From Planoprotostelium fungivorum (lineage: Eukaryota; Evosea; Variosea; Cavosteliida; Cavosteliaceae), in NCBI GenBank assembly GCA_003024175.1, contig MDYQ01000055.1, positions 1 to 64,000 on the forward strand: a stretch of 64,000 nucleotides of DNA, read 5' to 3'. The notes below the pieces were generated by a model. The model ran no database searches. It saw only the letters and a program-made list of their open reading frames with translations, and had not been told where the DNA came from. Of the stretch, positions 23,102 to 32,683 are shown piece after piece; positions within the stretch are counted from its first letter, which is position 1; every line of letters starts with the position of its first letter. A program made the position numbers and the translations under genes.

Positions 23102-24192
23102 TCAATCTAATTCACATTCCATCTGTCTCTTCTCTTCTTGTCTCTCGACCACTGGAAGGTCCTCATCTGGATCCTCTATAAAGACCTCAGCCTTTGTAGG
23201 TTCCTCCTCTCTCATCTCTTCCTCTTCTACTTCTTCTTCTTCCTCTTCTTCCTCCTCTTCGTCTAATAGCCCGTCCCTCAACAGAGAGTTCATCAGCTGC
23301 ATCGGCAGAGACAATGTCACCTGATGCATCTCTCAATCACCACGGGATGATTGTGTTCTTCACCTGAGCTATTCGACTCCTCTGTCTGCTTCTGCTGCTG
23401 CGTCGGTTCTGCTTCTGATAGATGGCCTCTAATGCATCATCTTCCAACTCTGGACACTCCCCCTTTGAAGGCATGGGAAAAGAAGTGAGAACGGCTGCCA
23501 CGCTCTGTTGGATGAACCCCCAATTAGGATGGCGACTGAAGACATAGGGAGGAAAGTGATTGATCTGGACGAAGCTTCCATGGGGGCCTTCTTTCCCTCC
23601 CATTCTAGGAATCCATCTCCATCTGTTCAATGGTGAGCTCGATGATTTCGAATGGGCAATGTGATGGTACGACCTTCTTTCGTTGGGATGGATGCCTGTG
23701 AAGTCGCCGGTGATCTTTACCTCACCGTTAGGGTAGTACTTGTGGGTGGATGGTGTCTTATCGTTCCACCATGGATCACGTTCAACCCATTCAGCTCCAG
23801 GGTTCGCTTTAAATCGAAAGCACCACTCGAAGGTCGTTAATTCCTGAGATCATTTAGAGGTGCAGGGACATAATTTCAATCACCTCCACTGTGATGTACT
23901 GTCTCGTAGAGTCCTTGAGAGAAAGACGATATGCACCCCTGGGGTCTGTTGCTCTCATCTCTCGAATGAGTCGTGGAACATACACCTATCCTCGTCATTG
24001 GATGTTGATGCTGGGACTCAAGTCAATTACCTTGTCGTCCCACAACTTATCGCACATGCATCGCCAGACGGTGTGACTCTTACAAATTTGATTCCAATAT
24101 GATGATACCAGAGAACATTGTGCGATGTCTGCTGGCGTAAGACAGCACAGTATCGAAGAGAATATTTCTTCTGGTAGTTCGCTGGGGTCCAA
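23102..24192 (-). CDS. F-box protein
   Basis: The first exon is an F-box: MDPSELPEEIFSSILCCLTP then CSLVSSYWNQICKSHTVWR. A module follows that resembles plant F-box proteins of the At2g26850 type: EWCFRFKANPGAEWVERDPW, then HKYYPNGEVKITGDF. It continues with WRWIPRMGGKEGPHGSFVQI. The tail has a run of about 11 Glu (about 23220-23260) and ends KRQMECELD. It should couple a substrate to a Skp1-Cullin1 ubiquitin ligase; the substrate is unknown. It is divergent from the alcohol dehydrogenase gene to its right. Confidence 0.82.
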
Positions 24193-24674
24193 TAGCGCTT
24201 CTTCCTATCTATCGTCACGCCAATTTCAATGTCAATAATCATTTCACCAGCTTTCTATGTCGTTTGATCAGTGGGGTGACGACCAGCTCTGAACTCTGGC
24301 CGTCTTCATTTTCGTGATGGTTCGTCATGCGTGTGGGTTCTGAATTCATCCGGATGACACCGACAGACATCCAGACCTTTTATTCGCTTCTCTCTACAAA
24401 TAAATACGAGCACACTCAAGCGTCGATGAACTGATACGCAAGGAATCTCCATTGTCTAATGTTCTTTCACTCTTTCGTTCAGATCACCAGTCGAAACATC
24501 ACCGACTCTTTCATCAACCATGCATCGTGAAATAAAAATGGGTGGTTCAAAGGACAAGAGAATGAACCGTTCAGATTTAAGACATGCGTGTCTGTCTGTC
24601 TCAAGTAATACCCAACCGGTACTTTTCACTAATTACACGCCACGTAACACAACACAGCTGCAACATCAACCATC
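24193..24674. promoter_or_regulatory. Divergent intergenic promoter region
   Basis: This 482-bp gap separates the start of the F-box gene (-) from the start of the dehydrogenase (+), so it must hold both promoters. AAATAAATACGAG at about 24398 is A/T-rich, but no clear TATA box at a fixed distance from either start is seen. Confidence 0.4.
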
Positions 24675-26002
24675 ATGCAAGTATTCAAAGGACAAGGAGA
24701 GAAAGCCGTAGAGGCGAGAGGTGAAAAGAGACAAGTTGGACCCAACGATGTCTTAGTCAAAGTGGTCGCATGTGGTCTGTGTTTCACAGACATCCACACT
24801 CTAGCCAAAGGATGTGTGCTTGGACATGAGCCAGTTGGCACTGTTGAAGAGGTGTCAGACAATCATGCGTCATATGACGTGACACAATCCAGATTGGATC
24901 AGACGTGAAGACCGTCAAGAAGGGAGACGTCGTCGGCTGGGGATTCGTTCATGAGACTTGTGAAGTCTGTGAGCAATGCTTATCAGGTGATTGCCATCTG
25001 CATTTTTCCATCTCAATGTCTTCGAGGTCAGATGCAAGTGTGTCCAAATCGAAAGGCCTACGGAACTCACGACACCGACCAAGGAGGCTTTGGAGAGTTC
25101 TACGTCGCCAACGAGAAGAGTCTGTCTAAAGTTCCTTCATCTCTCTCCGCATGCGAGGCCGCTCCTCTCTTCTGTGCCGGTGCCACTGTTTTCTCGGCCA
25201 TCTTGCAGAATGGAGTCAAGCCGACCGATCGTGTCGGTGTCATCGGAGTGGGAGGGGTGAGAATACTGGCTCGTTGTAGAGACTGACGTGGAGGCAGTTG
25301 GGGCATTTGGCCGTACAATATCTGAACAAATGGGGATGCCACGTGACTACCTTATCGACTTCAGATAGTAAGAAGAAGGAGGCACTCCAATTGGGATCCC
25401 ACCAACACGTGATCACCAAGGTCAGTCTTCCCTCATCACGATCTTCCATCATCACGATGGACATCTCATCGTTCATCATCATTTTCATACACCATGCATT
25501 TATTCACTTTTATTATGAACAGGTACCCGAGGGACAATCCATACAAGTAGGAGAGAAATTGAATCACATTTTCTCCACCGTTGATGGAGCCCTTCCCTGG
25601 GACCAATATCTCAGCATCTTAAAGGTGATGACGTGTGATGACGTCATCATTGTAGATTGACGCTCCGCAGCCGGGAGGTAAGCTGGTCATCATGGGTGCG
25701 GGCAGCAAAGAGTTCAAGTTCAATCCTCTTCTGATGATCAAGGACCAATTGTCTATCGTCGGCTCTTTCGTGGCCTCAAAGTGAGTCACTCGTTTATGTT
25801 CGACATAGACATCGGGATGAGATGATGACGATCTCAACGATGATGCAGACGCATTCAAGATCAGGCTTTGGAATTTGCCGCCAGACACGGTATCAAGCCT
25901 TGGATCGAGGTGTTACCTCTCAACGAGGACAACTTGAACAATGCCATAGAGAGATTGAAGAAGGGAGACGTCCACTACCGTTTCGTCCTCTCGAGGGAAT
26001 AA
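24675..26002 (+). CDS. Zinc-dependent alcohol dehydrogenase (cinnamyl-alcohol-dehydrogenase-like MDR)
   Basis: The start MQVFKGQGEKAVEARGEKRQ leads into catalytic zinc ligands in CGLCFTDIH and GHEP. The structural zinc loop is complete (C-x2-C-x2-C-x7-C in CEVCEQCLSGQMQVC, across an intron). Next are GTHDTDQGGFGEFY and the Rossmann signature GVGGLGHLAVQYLNKWGC. Ser-Thr-Ser after the second strand (TTLSTSDSKKKE) favours NADP(H). It ends KKGDVHYRFVLSRE. It interconverts alcohols and aldehydes in the cytosol; the substrate is not evident. The distance between TDIH and GHE is only about 9 residues, shorter than the usual 20-25, so a loop near the active site is missing. About seven exons; one intron (about 25626-25660) carries TGATGACGTCATCA. 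Confidence 0.88.
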
Positions 26003-26156
26003 AATGTATGTCTTTGCATGAGTGAACAAGTGATGAGAGAGAAAAGAAGTGAGATAAGCGGAGAATAAAATCATTTTATTTCCACTAAAAATACGGAGAA
26101 AATTTCAAGTTGAAACGGATCCGATTGCATCATCTGAGTAGTCATACACAATCGAC

Positions 26157-29100
26157 ATGAGCTCTTCGTCTTCGAGCTATCCTGCCGGCCATTATGGGCC
26201 GTTTACTAATGAAGATTATCAAGCTATATTATGGAATTACAAAACAAAAGGTTGAACCTTGATTGTGTCATTATTGATCTGATGCTTAGGACCTTGCACG
26301 AAGCAACACAGACACGCTATTGAGAGGCAGACGTGCACCAGTTGGCATGATACTGGAGATATCAGGAGAGATCCCAGACGTCTCGTCGATGGTGTTCGTC
26401 TCTGTGAGCCTCCATGGGAATATACAAATTATCAGAATCAAGTAGAGCAGCTCTACTCTCCAATGAGCTACAAAGCCTCTCTGTGTCAAAAGATGGAGCG
26501 CACAGGAGAGTGTCATTTTGGAAGGTTTTGTAGTCACCGGTGAGGCGTCCATCTACGATCCATTCTCCTTCTCAATCTCAATCTCAGACACGTCATTAAA
26601 GGAGTTGATTACGATGCCGCCTTCAGAGCTCCACCTCGCCGCCCGACCGTCATCTCAGAAGAAGTCTATCGGTTCATCGTAATGGAATATAAAGTCGAAA
26701 AATGCACCATGGCCAATCATCCACCACCAGACATGAGAGAACCCTGGTTCAATTGTCCACAGTGGCACAAAGACGTAGACAGGAGAGAGAAACCACAAGT
26801 GGTAGCCACCACGGGAAGATGGATGCCATGCGATGAGTGGGATAATGAAGTCACGAGGTGAGATGAAATATCAGAATCCACCTTCACGATCTCCATCATC
26901 ATCACGATCTGATCTGCATGAAGATTCTGCCACCCTGATAATCTATTCAAAAACCCCTGTGGTTATGGTAAATCGTGCACGAGTCCATACTGCAGGTGAT
27001 GCGATGACCCACATGTGGAAGAAAACAACTGAACTCACAGATATCATCACTCTGAAGGGGAGAAGCAGATCATACAACAGTACTATAGAAACTTGTTGGC
27101 CGTCATGAACAAAAAACCGGATCAAATCGTGCAGATCGACGTGTCTAAATTCCTCAAGAAAGAGAGTGAGTGGCTCGTTGTAGATCGACATGCGGTGAAA
27201 GAAACTCATCGTCGTTAGAGGCGACTGCTCCCAGCGGTGCAGCAAAACCGGGCACCACCTTCCCAGGGTGAAATTTCAATGAAATCCAGGTCAAATTTCC
27301 GAAACTAACGTACAGCAGTAAAACCGCCGCCCCACCTGTACCTGCCCCCGCTAAATCTACTTTACCCTCCATACCGTGAGATTTACTCGAAATTTCCTCA
27401 TCTCATTCTCCAGGCTGTCTGCGGTGCATCCACCGGCCAAGCCAATCTTATCGATACAAGAACCAGCCGCTCCCGTCAGCAAGAAACAAGCGAGACAGAC
27501 GGGAAAGCAGCCCACGCAGCAAGCCACGCAGGTCTCACCCCCCGCACAATCCACCACACCGGCCACACAAACAGCTGCACCACAGTCAGCCGTACAACAG
27601 CCAGCGCAAATGTCACAGACGAAGCGATTGCAGCCGACCAAATCTGCCTCCAATCTGTCGACATCAGAAGACTCGAACGTGGTCCCGCCTGCATCACATC
27701 AAGACCTCTTCACTCTGTTGAGTGATCCAGACAGTGATATGTTATCCGGCGTGGACAGTGACGCGGACGACTCACCCTCTTTGGATGAACCGACGAGAGC
27801 AGATGTCGACTACAGAGATTACTATCAGAGGATGATGGCTGAGATGTCGAGGGGCGAGACTGCATCTGAAGATCTATTTTCGGCGCTGATGGGGGGCAAC
27901 GAGGCCGTCTACAACGCGCCACGGGATGTGGGAAGATTCCAGGAATATTCTCAGGTGCAGAACGGACACGGATTGTTGGACCAATTGAATGGGACGAGCG
28001 GAGGTCACGTGACTTCTGTCGGCTTCACCAGCGGACCTTATGCATCGTATCAAGCTGCGAAGGATAATGTCGTCACGGTGGATCCACTGAGTCAGTTATT
28101 GAATGAGACGAGTCAACAGCGGGGCAGGAAATTGATGAGGCCAGAAGAACAAGTGAGATGGATCGATCGCATTTATCATCGTCACACATCCCGTGATCAC
28201 ACATGCACATGATCTCATGCACATGATCATCGATCACATCATCATCGATCACATCGCCGACATCAGATGAGGTCTTATCCAGCTCTCTCGATGGCATCCA
28301 ATACGAGAGCGGACTCCAAATCAACGACACCCACTATCTCATCCACCTCACCCGACACATCGACCACGGTCACAAGAGCCAACGCATCACCCGAACTTTC
28401 ATGGGAGTAGACAGTCTACACTCCAGGCAGTGAGCTCTATCTACAACACATCCACTCTTGATATCTGTCTACAACATATCCACTCGTGATCTCTATCTAC
28501 ATCGACTTATGAGAGATAGGATCGACCCTGTCTGCATCAAGATATTTCCCAATCACTTTAACGATGAGAACATCAAGAGAGCATTTGAAACTGAATCGAC
28601 TCTGCTGAAGACGTTCGATCACGTGAATATCATCAAGTGGAGATCGGCGGGTGAGGAGAGATTTCCGTGAAATTTCTGAGAGATTTCTAGGAATACCGGA
28701 CGAACGTACGGCGCATCAGATGGGCATCGCCATCGATTCGAAATATCTCATCACGGAATATTGCGGTGATTCCATCTACACCGTTGTAGAGAGGTGAATT
28801 TCTAGAGCGTAATCTGCAGATCTGATCTAAATATAGCCTCCGTTCCCACTACAAACCTTACGCCCCCCTCTTGTATTACGTTGATAGGAACAAGCTGATG
28901 ATCAGGCCGGTAGTGATCGAGATCTGCAGTCACATCTTACACGGCCTCGCCTTCATCCATTCGAGGTCAACGCTGCATGGAGAAGTAGCTCCACATCATG
29001 TCGTTATGGATGTCAGAACACTGACAGATATCAATGGAATTTCTAAAGTCAAGTGGTCCGGATTGCATGCGGCGTCGTTGGTCGTGGAGGCGAGGTGGGC

Positions 29101-30581
29101 GGGAGATTTGAAATTTGAAAACTGAGATGGGAAGACAGGTGAACAAGAACAAATCGAAGGGATTCAATTATTGGTTGCCGCCCGAAGTGATGATTTGAAT
29201 TTCGAATTTCGATTGACGTCGATCAGATGATGAGTCACGCGGGCAGGCGACTTCACTCCTACTCCGTCGCCGCCGAGGTGATTCGAATTTCAAATTTCCC
29301 GTCAAAATAACGGTGACAGGTCTTCTCCGTCGGCTGCGTCTTGTACTTCTTGTTGACATCAGGAAGACATCCCTATCTGTACGTCGATCGCACGTTCAAC
29401 AACGCGATCAAGAGGACTTATCCTTCCTTCTTTGATGATCTGTCAGAAGATATAGACTCCATCATATCTCATAACGTTATCGCTCTACAACGCTCAGGGG
29501 TGAAGTTCAGATGAAATTCTATTTCCTTTTATTTCTATTCGGAGGGCGTAAGCGTGACGTAATGATGACGAAACCTCAGCAAAATTTCCTCGATTTGAAA
29601 CCAATAGAACACTTGCAAGAAGCTCACGATCTACTGTACACTATGCTCGGAGGTGATACGTAACGTACGTACGTAACTACTCACCCTCACCAGAAGAAGA
29701 GACCAGGCCCGGACTGTTGGATTGTCTCAATCATCCATTCTTCTGGTCGCAGCATGAAAAAATTGAATTTGTCAGAAGATACGACACCGTCGTCAATGGT
29801 AACGACCCGAAAATGAAGAAAACGACGGAAAAAATTGCGAAAAAGGTGAAGAAAAAATTCAAATGAGGAAGAAAAATTGATGGAGAGGAGGTGATCGATC
29901 AGAGTTGGTGTCCTAGCAACGACTATCATGCTACGGATAAGTGGTCTATGCTGATTCGAAGGTGTCTAGAGAGTAAAGTTAGGGTGAGAACATCATCATC
30001 AGTACGATCATCATCTCCTAATCATCACTATCATCATCATCACTATCATCATCATCACTATCATCATCATCATCACCATCATCATCACTATCATCATCAC
30101 CTCCTAATCATCATCATCATCATAATCATTACGAACATCGTATCGATCATCATCATCATCTACGATCATCATCCATCAATCACATCACCCATCACATGCA
30201 TCACATGGAAGATGATCTGATGATGGACAGGTGATGGGATACTCTTACGACTTCTCTAGTCTGTGCTCTCTCATCAGCCTCATCCGAAACACTCTCGAAC
30301 ACATGAACAAGAGCTCGTCACGTGACCCCACATTTTCCCAGGATCTGAGGGAAATCCTGGGAAAATGTACCGCGGAGGCTCTAGCTCAGGTAACATTTGG
30401 CGGGTTGTAGATGATGACGAGTTTTCAGGTAGTTTTCGATCAGTTTCCGCTGTTAGTGGTCAGTCTGTACAGAATTTTACCGGAAATGTGCAACGAAAGT
30501 TTCTCTCATCAGGATGGGCTGGATGAACTGAGAAATTTCGTGGAAATGAGGAGGAAACGGATCGATCTCAGCCTGCATTAA
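26157..30581 (+). CDS. CCCH zinc-finger, pseudokinase, KEN-domain ribonuclease (RNase L/IRE1-type)
   Basis: No signal peptide or membrane span. N-terminal part (26157-27180): two rounds of Unkempt/plant-RR-type CCCH fingers. The first ends with a canonical C-x8-C-x5-C-x3-H finger in SLCQKMERTGECHFGRFCS (the His comes from the next exon). The second has FIVMEYKVEKC, FNCPQWHKDVDRRE and CGYGKSCTSPYC. A Pro/Gln/Thr-rich linker follows to about 28150. A kinase fold (28270-29480) keeps the beta-3 Lys (VCIKIFP) but has LHGEVAPHH for HRD and WSG for DFG, so it is dead. Its lobe ends with NYWLPPEV and FSVGCVLYFLLTSGRHPY, as in IRE1. The KEN nuclease begins HPFFWSQHEKIEFVRRYD and has SLCSLISLIRNTLEHMNK. 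R (30285-30287), N (30288-30290) and H (30300-30302) match the IRE1/RNase L catalytic trio. It ends RRKRIDLSLH. I checked splice phase at every junction between fingers and kinase; all are in frame. Confidence 0.8.
28775..28790. repeat. Palindrome variant TCTACACCGTTGTAGA inside an exon
   Basis: The same variant occurs in an intron at 51978-51993. Here it codes for part of YCGDSIYTVVER in the pseudokinase hinge. Treating it as intronic would break the frame into the next exon (SLRSHYKPY). Confidence 0.65.
29990..30190. repeat. ATC-rich simple repeat in an intron of the KEN gene
   Basis: Imperfect (ATC)n/(ATCATCACT)n array filling the intron between the exons ending LESKVR and beginning VMGYSYDF. 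It has no features beyond simple-sequence expansion. Confidence 0.85.
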
Positions 30582-31713
30582 ATCACAATAAATTAGATTT
30601 CGGGCATTTTATTCTCATACAAACGTGTCGTCACAGTTGATGAACTCGATCGATGATGGGATCATCTGATTTCTTTCAGGAATGGACCCGCTGCGTCTCA
30701 CACATATCTCAGTCGTAGATGAAGCATCACACGGGAGAAGAGCACAGACGTCTAATGAGAGTACAGTACTATTTATAAGTGGCTCAATTTACAAGGAAGT
30801 GGATCTTCATCTTGATGGAGGCTGGTGGTGATGTCTGAGAAACTGCATCGGGCGCAATGACCTTCCACGATGATGATACTGTGGAGACTTCGGATGTCTT
30901 TCTAGATGATGATGCCACCGATCGCGTCGCATCGGGAGCGATGTATAGCAAGGGGATACCGTGGTGCATGGTGGGCGTCTGTGTGTTGGTGATCGGTCGG
31001 TGTCTCCACAACATCTTAACGCTCTGTCTATGCCTCCTTATACCGTCGAGAAATGCAAAATAGTCTGCAGTTGACCACCCTGCTGTATTGACACAAATTG
31101 GAAACCTATTTGGAGTAGTTTTTATGGTCAATTACTCTCCACAGAGCAAAATTACCTCACACGGTAAGTTTATCGCGAGCGCGCGCGGTTATTCACAGGG
31201 AACACAAGCTCTCCTACTCATTCGCATTCATGTGGAACTGTCGTGTCAGAATTTGGACATTTGAAGTTACTTCACGACAAAGAAGTGGGGGGCGATCTTT
31301 CTCTCTTCTGTCATACCACGATCCGATAGGTGTTTCGTTTCTGAAAGACCCAATAGACGAGGTCAGCTGCATCCCTCCCACTCTATAACAATCTCCACTC
31401 GATCGTTTGTTTTCACCAACTCGTGAGCTGGAGGATTCAAAATAATAGTGTGTATGTTTCAGGCGAGCGGCGTGACCAGATGAGGTCTCCACCGATTGTC
31501 ATTAGAAAACGATATTGTACTAAAGCTGGGGATCTATTGTTTGTGACCCATGCATGATTTCATTGACGGACCAAATCTATATGCATACGGTGATGATCTC
31601 CATACGAATGCTTGATCGTGTAGCGTTGATTCTTTTTGCTGCGACATTTATTCATTTTGTCATCAGTTGTAGAATCATTCACATATGCGCAGAAAGCATT
31701 GCAAAGGACATCG
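30582..31713. other. 1.1-kb region without a confident gene; two minus-strand open frames
   Basis: Minus-strand frame 31131-30784 (115 codons including a MLWRHRPITNTQTPTMHHGI segment) and frame 31492-31214 (92 codons) could be exons of one small gene. Neither has a recognisable domain, and a joining intron near 31140-31200 is only weakly supported. The segment also holds the promoter of the pallidin gene at 31714. Confidence 0.25.
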
Positions 31714-32427
31714 ATGGCTCAGGTTGCAGCAGACATCGAACCGACGGGTATAGAAGATCCTCTATTAGGCGACGTGTGACTGACCTCACCAATAGTTGAA
31801 GAGCGAAACGCACGTCTTGTGGCAGAGACGAAGCGTCAAGAGATTCAAGATGCATGCAACAAATTGACCGAAGGACTCTTAAAGAAAGTCAGTGATCCTT
31901 TCTCTGACCTCATCATAAAGTTGACCGAATTGAGGTGAAGTTTTGACAATGATATTGGTGATTGATGGAGAGCAGACGTAACCAAGAGGATTTATTGAAT
32001 AAGATTACAACCGAGAATAATAGGGCTGATTACCAAGAAGCTATCGCGGCAGCCACTGCTTCGGTGAGTCGTTGTCTTTGACGTTTTTATCTGATCCATT
32101 CGATCAGATGAATAAAGTTGCTTCGTATAATGTAAAAGTCCAAAACATGACGAAGAGCATGCAATCCACCAACGATCGCATGTCCAAATTGAAGAAGAGA
32201 GCCGACAAATTGAGTCAGAAGAAGACAACGGAAGACACTGTCGCCGCGGAGAAGAGAGAGAGGGAGCTACAGAGGGAGAGATTGTTGATCGCCAGGCCTC
32301 CACCCGAGTGAGTCATTCTACTGACTTTCATTCCATCGATCGATGATCGACATAATCTTGTGTTGATGATGGCAACAGACAATCTGTCGAGACAAGTCCA
32401 ACGACTACGGAAGCTGCAAAAGAATAA
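31714..32427 (+). CDS. BLOC1S6: BLOC-1 subunit 6 (pallidin) homologue
   Basis: After a short intron that joins IEPT to VEERNARLVAETKR, the product reads NKLTEGLLKKVSDPFSDLII, then ELRRNQEDLLNKI. A long coiled coil follows: KVASYNVKVQNMTKSMQSTN, then RMSKLKKRADKLSQKK and REKRERELQRERLLIARP-like sequence. Human pallidin has the same order and ends with the same kind of SKLKKRALKLQQK...LTARP segment. About 170 residues, as expected. BLOC-1 is a cytosolic complex for endosome-to-lysosome-related-organelle sorting. The last exon reads QSVETSPTTTEAAKE then TAA. In another frame of the same exon a peptide with a Gly-rich hydrophobic stretch stays open to 32570 (see findings). Confidence 0.78.
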
Positions 32428-32683
32428 ACGATGACCGAGTCTGTCAATTGGAAAATAAGATACACGTTTATGAGAAGTTCCTCCTTGGCTTCATGGCCTG
32501 CGGAGGAGGTGCAGGTGCTGGACTCGCCGGTGCATTTCTCGATGCCATACTGCCCATCGATGCCGAATAAGTCACGGCTCTATCATCATCTTAGACATCG
32601 CGATCATCATCACCATCATGGTCACCTGTCTCTCGGTAGCATACCATGAAGAGGGATGGCAGCTATCGGTGGCCTGGGCCCAA

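Noticed and set aside
26157-30581. Calling the kinase-KEN gene a true IRE1
   Set aside because: No signal peptide, lumenal domain or transmembrane span, and the kinase catalytic residues are missing; RNase L-like layout fits better.
30784-31492. Minus-strand gene made of two open frames
   Set aside because: No domain, weak splice sites and no clear start; kept only as a note on the intergenic region.
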